From the NCBI RefSeq assembly GCF_017311415.1, contig NZ_JAEKIS010000014.1, forward strand, positions 1 to 64,000: a stretch of 64,000 nucleotides of DNA, given 5' to 3'. This document shows, piece after piece, positions 53,626 through 61,840 of the stretch; the first letter of the stretch is position 1; every line of letters starts with the position of its first letter. The notes beneath the pieces are model-generated. The model was not told where the DNA came from. It searched no databases and saw only the letters and a list, made by a program, of their open reading frames with translations. A program made the translations under genes and the position numbers. Origin of the DNA: Salipiger abyssi (GTDB lineage: Bacteria; Pseudomonadota; Alphaproteobacteria; Rhodobacterales; Rhodobacteraceae).

Positions 53626-54912
53626 ATGGCTTTGGACACGCAAACCGGGATCGCGCCTTACGAGGCGCCGGAGAAAGACCTCTACGAGATCGGCGAGATG
53701 CCGCCCCTCGGCTACGTACCGAAGAAGATGTATGCTTGGGCGATCCGCCGCGAGCGCCACGGCGAGCCGGACAAGAGCTTCCAGAAGGAAGTTGTCGACA
53801 CCTGGCAGATCGACAGCCACGAGGTTCTCGTGCTCGTGATGGCGGCGGGCGTGAACTATAATGGCGTCTGGGCCGGTCTGGGCGTGCCGATCTCGCCCTT
53901 CGACGTGCACAAGCAGGAGTATCACATCGCCGGCTCCGATGCCTCGGGCATCGTCTGGGCGGTGGGTGACAAGGTGAAGACCTGGAAGGTCGGCGACGAG
54001 GTCGTGATCCATTGCAACCAAGACGATGGCGACGACGAGGAGTGCAACGGCGGCGACCCGATGTTCTCGCCCACGCAGCGGATCTGGGGCTACGAGACCG
54101 GCGACGGCTCTTTCGCGCAGTTCGCCCGTGTGCAGGCGCAGCAGCTCATGCCGCGCCCCAAGCACCTGACCTGGGAGGAGAGCGCCTGCTACACGCTGAC
54201 GCTGGCCACCGCCTACCGGATGCTCTTCGGTCACCATCCGCATGAGCTCAAGCCCGGGCAGAACGTGCTGGTCTGGGGCGCCTCGGGCGGGCTCGGCTCC
54301 TATGCGATCCAGCTCATCAACACCGCCGGCGCCAATGCGATCGGGGTGATCTCGGAAGAGGACAAGCGCGATTTCGTGCTTGGGTTGGGCGCCAAGGGCG
54401 TGATCAACCGGAAGGACTTCAAGTGCTGGGGGCAGCTGCCCACGGTCAACACGCCGGAATACAATGAGTGGATGAAAGAGGCCCGCAAGTTCGGCAAGGC
54501 GATCTGGGACATCACCGGCAAGGGCGTGAATGTCGACATGGTGTTCGAGCACCCGGGTGAGGCGACGTTCCCGGTCTCCACGCTGGTCTGCAAGAAGGGC
54601 GGCATGGTGGTGATCTGCGCCGGCACCACCGGGTTCAACTGCACCTTCGACGTGCGCTACATGTGGATGCACCAGAAGCGCCTTCAGGGCTCGCATTTCG
54701 CGCATCTCAAGCAGGCGGCATCCGCCAACCGGCTTATGGTCGAGCGGCGGCTCGATCCCTGCATGTCGGAGGTGTTCGAGTGGGAGCAAATCCCCGATGC
54801 GCATATGAAAATGCTCCGGAACCAGCACAAGCCCGGCAACATGTCGGTGCTGGTGCAGGCGCCCAAAACCGGGCTGCGCACCTTTGAAGAGGCGTTGACC
54901 GCGCGGCGCTAA
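53626..54912 (+). CDS. ccr: crotonyl-CoA carboxylase/reductase
   Basis: A 428-residue MDR-superfamily enzyme that reductively carboxylates crotonyl-CoA with NADPH to ethylmalonyl-CoA, the key step of the ethylmalonyl-CoA pathway. GASGGLGSYAIQL at 218-230 is the NADPH fold, and VNYNGVWAGLG at 76-86 holds the Asn (N79) that I take to be the CO2-pocket Asn of known CCRs. GGAAGGAGG precedes the ATG. Divergent from ecm, the two form the pathway core. Confidence 0.97.
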   Translation: MALDTQTGIAPYEAPEKDLYEIGEMPPLGYVPKKMYAWAIRRERHGEPDKSFQKEVVDTWQIDSHEVLVLVMAAGVNYNGVWAGLGVPISPFDVHKQEYHIAGSDASGIVWAVGDKVKTWKVGDEVVIHCNQDDGDDEECNGGDPMFSPTQRIWGYETGDGSFAQFARVQAQQLMPRPKHLTWEESACYTLTLATAYRMLFGHHPHELKPGQNVLVWGASGGLGSYAIQLINTAGANAIGVISEEDKRDFVLGLGAKGVINRKDFKCWGQLPTVNTPEYNEWMKEARKFGKAIWDITGKGVNVDMVFEHPGEATFPVSTLVCKKGGMVVICAGTTGFNCTFDVRYMWMHQKRLQGSHFAHLKQAASANRLMVERRLDPCMSEVFEWEQIPDAHMKMLRNQHKPGNMSVLVQAPKTGLRTFEEALTARR

Positions 54913-54942
54913 CCGGGCCGCCACAGAGCCGCCACAATCAAG

Positions 54943-54974
54943 CCGCGAATCGGCCCGCCGGTTCGCGGTTTTTT
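54943..54974 (+). terminator. rho-independent terminator after ccr
   Basis: A 7-bp perfect stem CCGCGAA / TTCGCGG with a 12-base loop and six T. It begins 31 bases after the ccr stop. Confidence 0.88.
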
Positions 54975-55122
54975 GTGTCGAAATCAGGGCACGGTAAATC
55001 GCATCAATGGCTTCCACATTTTTGCCTCACTATTTCTGGGGAGTTGGAATCCGTGAATGTTGGCGCGCGTTGGGCAGGTCTAGAGTGGATTTACTGATTG
55101 TTAATAATCTGCGGGAAGGCTT

Positions 55123-55323
55123 ATGATGCGACATGATTGGATCATCGACGTATTGACCGACCTGAAGACGTTTGCGCGCGCCAACTCCATGGACGCGCTG
55201 GCCGAGCAGTTGGATGAAGCTCAGCTCGTCGCACAGATCGAGATTGCGTCGAGCGCCGAAGGGAATGAACTTGGGCTTTGCGGCGGAAATGCCCGAAACA
55301 GGCGGGCTTCTGGAACGGCTTGA
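55123..55323 (+). CDS. small ORF upstream of and overlapping luxR
   Basis: A 66-residue frame starting with tandem ATG codons and preceded by GGAAGG. Residues 1-46 (WIIDVLTDLKTFARANSMDALAEQLDEAQLVAQIEIAS) have protein-like composition and recall short conserved proteins I have seen upstream of autoinducer-binding LuxR genes in roseobacters. The last 59 bases overlap the luxR start region in another frame, and the C-terminus looks like reading into that gene. I see no named family. Coupled translation of luxR is the simplest role. Confidence 0.6.
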   Translation: MMRHDWIIDVLTDLKTFARANSMDALAEQLDEAQLVAQIEIASSAEGNELGLCGGNARNRRASGTA

Positions 55324-55999
55324 AGAAGCGCAGCGGCTGGACGATCTCCAGACCGCAATCGAAGACCTGAGAGACCGCTACAGAGTTGATCATCTTGTCT
55401 ATCATTGGGTCAGCGCCAACGGAACGCAATATGGCTGCGGCACCTACGATCCGGTCTGGGTGCAGCGCTATCTCGAGAAGGGGTATCTGCGCATCGATCC
55501 GGTGGTCATCGGCTGCTACCAGCACTTCCACCCGGTCGACTGGAAGCGCCTCGACTGGTCGTCGAAAGCGGCCCGCGCGTTCCAGAAGGATGCCATCGCG
55601 CATGGCGTAGGGAATCAGGGCTACTCGATTCCCATCCGGGGTCCGAACGGCCAATTTGCCGTCTTCAGCGTCAGTCACAACTGTGATGACGAAGATTGGG
55701 AAGAATTCACTGAGACCAATCGTCGCGACCTTATTTTGGTCGCACATTACTTCAATCAGAAGGCGCTGGAGCTCGAACCAGGCCGTACGCCAGAGCCCGC
55801 GCAGCCGCTGAGTCCGCGCGAAGTCGAGGCGATGACGCTGCTTGCGGTCGGCTATAGTCGTGCGCAAGTTGCTGAAACTCTTAGTATTTCTGAACATACG
55901 CTGCGCGTGTACATCGAAAGCGCCCGCTACAAGCTGGGCGCGATGAACACGACGCATGCGGTTGCAAGGGCTTTGTCGCGAGGCCTCATCGTCGTCTGA
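55265..55999 (+). CDS. luxR: LuxR-family autoinducer-binding transcriptional regulator
   Basis: A 244-residue quorum-sensing regulator. AHL-pocket residues follow the family pattern: W65, Y69, D78, P79, W93 and G119. The C-terminal LuxR-type helix-turn-helix starts at PLSPREVEAMTLLAVG near 181 and includes AQVAETLSISEHTLRVYIES. I choose the ATG at 55265 because the pattern positions fit; an extended frame reaches 55172. luxI follows after 130 bases, so this is a cognate pair. The first 59 bases overlap the small ORF upstream. Confidence 0.9.
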   Translation: MNLGFAAEMPETGGLLERLEEAQRLDDLQTAIEDLRDRYRVDHLVYHWVSANGTQYGCGTYDPVWVQRYLEKGYLRIDPVVIGCYQHFHPVDWKRLDWSSKAARAFQKDAIAHGVGNQGYSIPIRGPNGQFAVFSVSHNCDDEDWEEFTETNRRDLILVAHYFNQKALELEPGRTPEPAQPLSPREVEAMTLLAVGYSRAQVAETLSISEHTLRVYIESARYKLGAMNTTHAVARALSRGLIVV

Positions 56000-56004
56000 A
56001 CGCC

Positions 56005-56030
56005 GCCACGAAATCGGGCATTTTTGTGGC
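56005..56030. promoter_or_regulatory. candidate lux-box dyad between luxR and luxI
   Basis: GCCAC..AAAT and ATTT..GTGGC arms flank CGGGC, an imperfect inverted repeat of about 26 bases just after the luxR stop and 100 bases before luxI. It could be a LuxR-type operator or merely a weak terminator of luxR. The known lux-box consensus cannot be confirmed by eye. Confidence 0.3.
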
Positions 56031-56129
56031 AGAAGATTGTTTCAGGCGTGACCGAATTGCGGCTAAATTTTGCAACCTTAGCGAAAGTCGAGCAGCTTTC
56101 ACTCCATCGGACCAAAAAGGAGTGAAGCT

Positions 56130-56768
56130 ATGATCCGTTTTATCTACGCAGACCAACTGAATGCCTTCCCGCTGCTCAAGCGCACCATGTTCCTGGATCG
56201 CGCCGATCAGTTCAAAACCCGGCTCGGCTGGGACGTGCATGTCGATGCCAATGGCGAGGAGCGTGACGAGTACGATGCGCTCAACCCGCTCTATGTCATC
56301 TGGGAACGTCCCGACGGCACCCATGGCGGCTCCATGCGGCTGCTGCCCACCGTCGGGCGCTGCATGGTCAACGAGCACTTCCTGCACCTCACCGACGGCG
56401 TGCGCATCCAGAGCCCGATCATCTGGGAATGCACCCGCTTCTGCCTGGCGCGCGAGACCGATCCCGGCACCGCCGCCGCGCTGATGCTCGCCGGTGGCGA
56501 GGTCATGCAGGGCTTTGGCGTCGAGCATTACGTCGGGGTCTTCGATGCCCGCATGGTGCGCATCTACAAGCGTATCGGCTCTTCGCCCGAGGTGCTCGGC
56601 AGCGAAGGCGAGGGGCGCGAGCGCATCAGCGTCGGCCTGTGGGAGTTCAACCCCGAAGCCCAGGCCCGGGTCGCGCAGAGCGCCGGCATCCCGCCGATGC
56701 AGTCGCGCGCCTGGTTCGATGCCTCCTTCGGGGCCATGCCGCAAAAGGTCTCTGCTGCGGCGGCATAA
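56130..56768 (+). CDS. luxI: acyl-homoserine-lactone synthase (LuxI family)
   Basis: A 212-residue AHL synthase that couples S-adenosylmethionine with an acyl-ACP (or acyl-CoA). The nearly invariant LuxI residues are visible as R24, F28, W34, D46, D49, R70, F84, E100 and R103. AAAAAGGAG lies 7 bases before the ATG. The chain length of the signal cannot be read from sequence. A hairpin follows the stop; the next gene, a helicase, is likely independent. Confidence 0.93.
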   Translation: MIRFIYADQLNAFPLLKRTMFLDRADQFKTRLGWDVHVDANGEERDEYDALNPLYVIWERPDGTHGGSMRLLPTVGRCMVNEHFLHLTDGVRIQSPIIWECTRFCLARETDPGTAAALMLAGGEVMQGFGVEHYVGVFDARMVRIYKRIGSSPEVLGSEGEGRERISVGLWEFNPEAQARVAQSAGIPPMQSRAWFDASFGAMPQKVSAAAA

Positions 56769-56778
56769 CGTCAGATGT

Positions 56779-56799
56779 GGCGGGGGCACGGCCCCCGCC
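56779..56799 (+). terminator. hairpin after luxI (no U-run)
   Basis: A perfect 9-bp stem GGCGGGGGC / GCCCCCGCC with an ACG loop, 11 bases after the luxI stop. Confidence 0.55.
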
Positions 56800-56864
56800 C
56801 ATATCGCTCGGGCAGGGGCATTGCGCGCTGGCGTCCCCCTGCCCGGAGCATTAGGGTCCGCCGC

Positions 56865-58400
56865 ATGGATCTGCCCGCCCTCACATTTTCCGAAGATCAG
56901 GCCGAAGCCTGGGACCGCGTCTCGGCGATGTTGCGCGATGCGGGTGTCGATCTCGACGAGGGGCTCTGCCTGCCCGCCAAGGAGGGCAAGGGGCAGGTCA
57001 TGGCGCTGATGGGCAAGGCCGGCTCGGGCAAGACGCTGCTGCTTTCGGAGCTCTGCAAGGCGCTCGACGCCGCCGGAGCTGAGATCGTCACGGGCGATTA
57101 CGAAAGTCGCAAGCGCAAGGAAAAGCGCAATTTCGCGGTGCTGGCGCCGACCAACAAGGCCGCGAGCGTGCTGCGGCTGCGCGGTGTGCCGGCGACCACG
57201 ATCCACCGCATCCTCTACACTCCGGTCTATGACCCCGAATATGAGCGCATCGCCGAATGGCTGATGGGCAACGACGAAAAGCCTGAGATTGAGGCGCTGA
57301 CCGAAGAAGCGATGGACCGCGCCTTCGCCGCTTATCAGACCCACAAATCCGTGCCCGCGGCGCTTGCCGCCGCCGGCCTGCGCGGCAGCGATTTCATCAC
57401 CGGCTGGAAACGCCGCGAGGAGCCGCTCGATATCGGTTTTGTCGATGAAGCCTCGATGCTCGATGATCGCCAGTTCGAGGATTTGCAGGAGATCTTCCCC
57501 AATCTCGTGCTGTTCGGCGATCCGGCGCAGCTCGCCCCGGTGAACCAGTCCGGCAAGATGGTGTTCGACGGTGTGAAGGACAGTCAGAAGCTCGAACTGC
57601 ACCGCATCCACCGGCAGGAGGCCGACAATCCGATCCTCGATCTGGCGCATGCGCTGGCCGATCCCTCGCTGGAGTTCCAGGATTTCGAGCGCATGGTCGA
57701 GGACAAGGCCCGGCAGGACGACCGCGTGGTCTGGGGGCAGCGGGTCGAGGTCGATCTCATGGCGCGCTCTCCGGTGCTGGTCTGGCGCAACGCCACGCGC
57801 ATCCGGCTGATCAACGCCTTCCGCGCCGTGCATGACGCCCCCGAGACCGAGCTGCTGCCCGGCGAGCCGCTCATCTGCGACGGCATCGAGCTGCCGCTGA
57901 AACATCGCAAGAAACGTCTGGATCTGGAGGCGCGCGGCCTGATCAAGGGCGCGCAGGTGATCTATCTCGGCCCGGGCCGCAAGCCGGGCTTTTCGCGGCT
58001 GCATGTGATGGGCGCGCCCGATCCGCAGGTCTCGGCGGCCTCCATCGTGAAAATCGAGAAACCCGACGAGGAAGAGCCCTTCATTCCCTTCGCCGCCCGC
58101 ATGGGCGCGGCCTTCCTGCATGGCGCGGCGGTGACGATCCACAAGGCGCAGGGCTCGCAATGGGAGGCGGTGCAGGTCTTTGCGCCGGATCTGTTTGTCG
58201 CGGCGCGGATGGGGCGGATGGAGGCCGGCCAGCCGCTCTGGAAACGGCTCGCCTATGTGGCGATCACCCGCGCGTCCGAGCGTCTGCACTGGGTGGTACG
58301 CAACCGTCTGGCGCGTCCGACCGGGCCGCTGCGCGTCGACGACCTCAAGGCACCGGCGGCACCGCTGGAACTGGAACAGGAAGAACCTGGACTGATATGA
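56865..58400 (+). CDS. RecD-like superfamily 1 helicase/ATPase
   Basis: A 511-residue protein with the AAA/SF1 layout. Walker A GKAGSGKT at 50-57, a motif Ia region (NFAVLAPTNKAASVLRLRG), Walker B DIGFVDEASML near 187-197, then LFGDPAQLAPV, and a C-terminal UvrD-C2-type segment (IHKAQGSQW, VAITRASERLHWVV). It resembles the RecD/TraA-like DNA exonuclease subunits and 'ATP-dependent RecD-like DNA helicase' proteins. No partner nuclease is adjacent. It overlaps the next gene by four bases. Confidence 0.85.
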   Translation: MDLPALTFSEDQAEAWDRVSAMLRDAGVDLDEGLCLPAKEGKGQVMALMGKAGSGKTLLLSELCKALDAAGAEIVTGDYESRKRKEKRNFAVLAPTNKAASVLRLRGVPATTIHRILYTPVYDPEYERIAEWLMGNDEKPEIEALTEEAMDRAFAAYQTHKSVPAALAAAGLRGSDFITGWKRREEPLDIGFVDEASMLDDRQFEDLQEIFPNLVLFGDPAQLAPVNQSGKMVFDGVKDSQKLELHRIHRQEADNPILDLAHALADPSLEFQDFERMVEDKARQDDRVVWGQRVEVDLMARSPVLVWRNATRIRLINAFRAVHDAPETELLPGEPLICDGIELPLKHRKKRLDLEARGLIKGAQVIYLGPGRKPGFSRLHVMGAPDPQVSAASIVKIEKPDEEEPFIPFAARMGAAFLHGAAVTIHKAQGSQWEAVQVFAPDLFVAARMGRMEAGQPLWKRLAYVAITRASERLHWVVRNRLARPTGPLRVDDLKAPAAPLELEQEEPGLI

Positions 58401-58786
58401 GTGATTTCAACGAACCGCCGAGCCCCTTTTCGCGGCATCTGGGCTACGATCTGACTGACTGGCGCGAGGGCTATGCGCGCTATGAGATGCCGATCGTCGA
58501 GGCGATCGGCAACCGACAGGGGCTGCCGCATGGCGGGGTGCATGCGACGCTGCTCGACTCGGCCATGGGGCTCTCGGGCTGCTGGACGGGCGATCCGGAC
58601 CGCCGCATCATGGCGCTGACCCTGTCGCTGAATGTGCAGTATATCGGCCGGCCTGCGGGCACGCGCTTGATATGCGAAGGGCGCAAGACCGGCGGCGGGC
58701 GCAGCACCTTCTTTGCCGAGGCGACGCTCACCGACGACACGGGCGTGCTGCTGGCAAAGGGCACGGGTGTGTTTCGGTATCGTTGA
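58397..58786 (+). CDS. PaaI-type hot-dog thioesterase
   Basis: A 129-residue single hot-dog protein of the PaaI/YigI family. RQGLPHGGVHATLLDSAMGLSG is the conserved HGG(V)..(L)D active-site helix, and the C-terminal EATLTDDTGVLLAKGTGVFR completes the sheet. It probably hydrolyses an acyl-CoA; the chain is unknown. ATGA overlap with the helicase stop couples translation. Confidence 0.88.
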   Translation: MSDFNEPPSPFSRHLGYDLTDWREGYARYEMPIVEAIGNRQGLPHGGVHATLLDSAMGLSGCWTGDPDRRIMALTLSLNVQYIGRPAGTRLICEGRKTGGGRSTFFAEATLTDDTGVLLAKGTGVFRYR

Positions 58787-58792
58787 TGAAAT

Positions 58793-58815
58793 GGTGGGTT
58801 GGAAACCCACCCTAC
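58793..58815. repeat. short palindromic repeat, GTGGGTT..AACCCAC-CCTAC, copy 2
   Basis: The first 22 of 23 bases match the element at 16805-16827. It lies between the thioesterase and the convergent cation exporter gene, touching both stop regions. Confidence 0.75.
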
Positions 58816-59699
58816 AGCACGACGATGCCGCTATGCTTGGCCTTGTGTTCGGGTTCCACATGGATGGTCACGCGGCTGCCTTCGAAGGCGCTGTGCAGCG
58901 CCGCCTCGATCCGGTCGCAGATCTCATGTGCTGCCTCGACGGTCATCCCGCCCGGAACCACCAGGTGAAACTCGACGAAGAGCGCCCGCCCGGCGCGGCG
59001 TGAGCGCAGATCATGTGCCTCGACGGCGCCCTCGGCATTGGCCGAGATCAGCGCGCGCATCTGCTCGATCTCGTCTTCCGGCGCGGCCTCGTCCATCAGC
59101 CCGCCGACCGAACCGCGCACCACCTGCCAGCCCGACCAGAGGATATTGAGCGCCACCAGCGCCGCAAGCGCCGGGTCGAGCCACCACCAACCGGTCAACA
59201 CCGCCAGTACCACGCCGGCGGTCACGCCGACCGAGGAGACGACATCGGTCAGCAGATGCCGCCCGTCCGCTTCCAGCGCCGGCGAACGCAGCTCGCGCCC
59301 CGCGCGCAGCAGCACCCAGCACCAGACCCCGTTCAGTACGCTGGCGGTCAGGTTGACGCCAAGCCCGAGCCAGGGCGCGGAGATCACACGAGGGTTTTCC
59401 CAGGCGTTCCAGGCCTCGCGCAGGATCAGGATGGCGGCGACGACGATCAGCACGCCTTCGAGCACTGCGCTGAAATATTCCGCCTTGTGATGGCCATAGG
59501 GATGATCGGCATCGGCGGGCTGGGCCGCGATGCGCAGCGCGATCAGTGCGGCAAGCGCGGTGGCGACATTTACGATGCTTTCCAGCGCGTCGGAGAGCAG
59601 CGCGACAGAGCCCGTCAGCCACCAGGCCAGCGCCTTTATCGCGAGAACCGCGAGCCCCACGGCAACGCTGCCATAGGCGATGTTCATGGCACGGCTCAT
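58812..59699 (-). CDS. cation diffusion facilitator (metal efflux)
   Basis: A 295-residue CDF-family antiporter exporting divalent metals with proton exchange at the inner membrane. Six helices are visible; the metal site residues are in SDALESIVN (helix 2) and HLLTDVVSSVGV (helix 5), and HPYGHHKAEYFSAVLEG lies in the intracellular loop. A cytoplasmic C-terminal domain (FVEFHLVVPGGMTVEAAHEICDRIE) is typical of dimerising CDF. Metal specificity, Zn, Fe or Mn, cannot be fixed. The frame extends to 59804, but the ATG at 59699 is the natural start. Confidence 0.92.
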   Translation of the reverse strand: MSRAMNIAYGSVAVGLAVLAIKALAWWLTGSVALLSDALESIVNVATALAALIALRIAAQPADADHPYGHHKAEYFSAVLEGVLIVVAAILILREAWNAWENPRVISAPWLGLGVNLTASVLNGVWCWVLLRAGRELRSPALEADGRHLLTDVVSSVGVTAGVVLAVLTGWWWLDPALAALVALNILWSGWQVVRGSVGGLMDEAAPEDEIEQMRALISANAEGAVEAHDLRSRRAGRALFVEFHLVVPGGMTVEAAHEICDRIEAALHSAFEGSRVTIHVEPEHKAKHSGIVVL

Positions 59700-59807
59700 G
59701 CGCCTCTCTCCGCGTTTGCGGGCCTGATAGCGAAGCGCCCGGGCCAGTGCAACCGATGCGGTTGCCGGCCGGAGCAGGCCCGCCGCCGAGGGCGGGCCCG
59801 GCATAGA

Positions 59808-60230
59808 TCACTTTTTCAGCGAGTCCCGGATCTCGATCAGGATGTCGAGTTCGGAGGGGCCGGTCGGCACCTCGGGGGCGACATCGTCGGGCTTTTCCGC
59901 TGCTGACTTGATCCGGTTTACGGTCTTGACGAGCATGAAGACGACAAATGCGATGATCAGGAAATTGATGATCGCCATGATGAAGCTTCCGATGGCAAAG
60001 ACCGGTGCGCCGGCCTCTTTCGCGGCGTCGAGCGAGGCGTATTCGCCGCCGTCCAGCGCATAGAACCAGCCCGAGAAATCGATGCCGCCGGTAAAGAGCG
60101 CGATGATGGGGTTGATGATGTCGCCGACCAGCGAAGTGACGATGGCGGTAAAGGCCGCGCCCACGATGATGCCGACGGCCATGTCCATGACATTGCCCTT
60201 GGCGATAAAGTCTCTGAATTCCTGGATCAT
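59808..60230 (-). CDS. mscL: large-conductance mechanosensitive channel
   Basis: A 140-residue MscL with the family N-terminus [45 protein letters not shown] (TM1), a periplasmic loop with [16 protein letters not shown], and TM2 ([25 protein letters not shown]). The C-terminus has the usual cytoplasmic bundle. It opens under osmotic downshock. A hairpin (GGCCCGCC / GGCGGGCC) lies at 59777-59798. Confidence 0.95.
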   Translation of the reverse strand: MIQEFRDFIAKGNVMDMAVGIIVGAAFTAIVTSLVGDIINPIIALFTGGIDFSGWFYALDGGEYASLDAAKEAGAPVFAIGSFIMAIINFLIIAFVVFMLVKTVNRIKSAAEKPDDVAPEVPTGPSELDILIEIRDSLKK

Positions 60231-60385
60231 TCCATCTGTCCCACTATTATGAAATCGCGAGCGCGGTTTGCGCTTGCCCCGACCTTGTGCAAGGTATCAC
60301 GAAAATCCCATGACACAGCAGGCCGTTCAACCGAAAGGGAAAATCGCGGCCGTCCTCTCCTCCTCCGATATGACATGGACCCGTT

Positions 60386-61084
60386 ATGACCGATTTGTCC
60401 GCATTTCCGATCACCAAACGCTGGCCGGCCGCACATCCCGACCGCATCCAGCTCTACTCCTTTCCCACCCCCAATGGCGTAAAAGTCTCGACCGCGCTCG
60501 AAGAGATGGGGCTCGATTATGAGCCGCATAAGGTGAGCCTCGCCGATGTCGACGTGAAGGGCGCGGAATTCACCTCGCTCAACCCCAACGGCAAGATCCC
60601 CGCGATCATCGACCCGAACGGGCCGGGCGGAGCGCCTCTAGGGCTTTTCGAAAGCGGCGCGATCCTGGTCTATCTGGCCGAAAAGACCGGCAATTTCATC
60701 GGCGAGTCGGCGCGCGAGCGCTATGAGATCCTGCAATGGGTGATGTTCCAGATGGGCGGGCCGGGGCCGATGTTCGGCCAGCTCGGTTTCTTCTGGAAAT
60801 TCGCCGGCGCCAAGGTCGAGGATCCGCTCCCGCGCGAGCGTTATATCGGCGAGACGCGGCGGCTGCTGGGCGTGATCGAAACCGCGCTCGAGGGGCGCGA
60901 CTGGATCGCGGGCGCCTATTCAATCGCCGATATGGCGCTGGGGCCGTGGCTCAACGCCTTCGATTTCTACGATGCCAAGGAGGCGGTCGGCTGGGAGGAG
61001 CATCCGCGCTGCGTCGCCTATCTCGACCGCTTCCTCGCCCGACCTGCGGTGCAGGCGGCGCTGAACATCCCGCCGCGCGACTGA
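60386..61084 (+). CDS. glutathione S-transferase family protein (YghU-like)
   Basis: A 232-residue GST. The thioredoxin-like N-terminal part has YSFPTPNGVKVSTALEEMGLDYE and NPNGKIPAIIDPNGP (glutathione-binding cis-Pro and Ile/Pro), and FESGAILVYLAEK is the ESxA motif. The helical C-terminal domain has YSIADMALGPWLNAFDF. The long TPNG start resembles the nu-class/YghU group, which reduces peroxides or disulfides. Substrate unknown. Confidence 0.9.
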   Translation: MTDLSAFPITKRWPAAHPDRIQLYSFPTPNGVKVSTALEEMGLDYEPHKVSLADVDVKGAEFTSLNPNGKIPAIIDPNGPGGAPLGLFESGAILVYLAEKTGNFIGESARERYEILQWVMFQMGGPGPMFGQLGFFWKFAGAKVEDPLPRERYIGETRRLLGVIETALEGRDWIAGAYSIADMALGPWLNAFDFYDAKEAVGWEEHPRCVAYLDRFLARPAVQAALNIPPRD

Positions 61085-61112
61085 GCGGCGTTGCAATGTC
61101 CGCCGGGGGCAG

Positions 61113-61195
61113 GACGCCTCCGGTGGGAGTATTTTGCGAAAGATGAAGGCCGGGGGCATCTGCTGCTTTCATCTTTCCGGCAAATACTCGGGGGA
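61113..61195. repeat. interspersed repeat, copies B and C as an inverted pair
   Basis: Copy B (61113-61149) repeats GACGCCTCCGG(T/C)GGGAG-TATTTTGCG-AAAGATGAAG of 8884-8922. Copy C (61166-61195) is the same element inverted (CTTTCATCTTTCCGGCAAATACTC). The two arms form a potential long imperfect hairpin of about 25 bp per arm. Further to the right GCGCGCC...GGCGCGC palindromic sequence lies before the ytoQ gene. Confidence 0.75.
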
Positions 61196-61240
61196 GCGCG
61201 CCCCGGCGCGCGAGGGGCAACGCCCCACTTTGGAGCGATG

Positions 61241-61690
61241 TCAGCCGGGCAGGGTGCCGGTCAGCACGTAGCGGAAGATCTCCACGACCTCCTCGGGCTC
61301 GCGCGCCACGGCGAGGGCGGCGGCGTCGACCTCCTTCAGCGCGTGATCGTGCTCCGGCGGTTGCAGGATGATCAGCGATTTCCCCAGCGCGGCGGCATAG
61401 CCCGCGTCGAAGGCGGCGTTCCACTGCTTGTATTTGTCGCCGAAGCGCACCACCACCACATCGGCATCGGCGATGCCTTTACGGGTACGGATGGCGTTTA
61501 TCTGCGCGCCCTTGCGGTCGTGCCAGAACTTGTTCTCCTCTGCGCCGAGGATCGCGACGCCGCAATCGTCGCTGGCGGCGTGATCGGTCACTGGCGCGGA
61601 AAAGGTCAGATCGAGCCCCTGCGCGCCCTCGATGATCCGGTCGCGCCAGTCGGTGTGGATTTCTCCGGACAGATAGACATTGAGCCCCAT
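61241..61690 (-). CDS. ytoQ: YtoQ-family protein
   Basis: A 149-residue protein of the YtoQ type, a small Rossmann-like family of unknown function. MGLNVYLSGEIHTDWRDRIIEGAQ, AILGAEENKFWHDRKGAQINAIRTRKGIADADVVVVRFGDKYKQWNAAFDAGYAAALGKSLI are the conserved pieces; nucleoside deoxyribosyltransferase-like folds share this shape. ATG 61690 gives the family N-terminus; the frame extends to 61783. Confidence 0.88.
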   Translation of the reverse strand: MGLNVYLSGEIHTDWRDRIIEGAQGLDLTFSAPVTDHAASDDCGVAILGAEENKFWHDRKGAQINAIRTRKGIADADVVVVRFGDKYKQWNAAFDAGYAAALGKSLIILQPPEHDHALKEVDAAALAVAREPEEVVEIFRYVLTGTLPG

Positions 61691-61840
61691 GGGCGGCCTC
61701 CCTCGTTGCGTTTCCCATGAGGTATGCGACCCGGTCGCGGAAACAAGGTATCGCGGCGCGCATCGCGCAGCGAAGACTCCCATTGCGCGAGCGGAGCGGC
61801 TAGACTTCGCGTCATTGATTTTACCGAAGGAGATTTCCCG

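Noticed and set aside
56865-58400. RecD-like helicase as part of a defence system
   Set aside because: No nuclease, methylase or other defence gene adjacent; neighbours are luxI and a thioesterase, so it is treated as a single-gene helicase.
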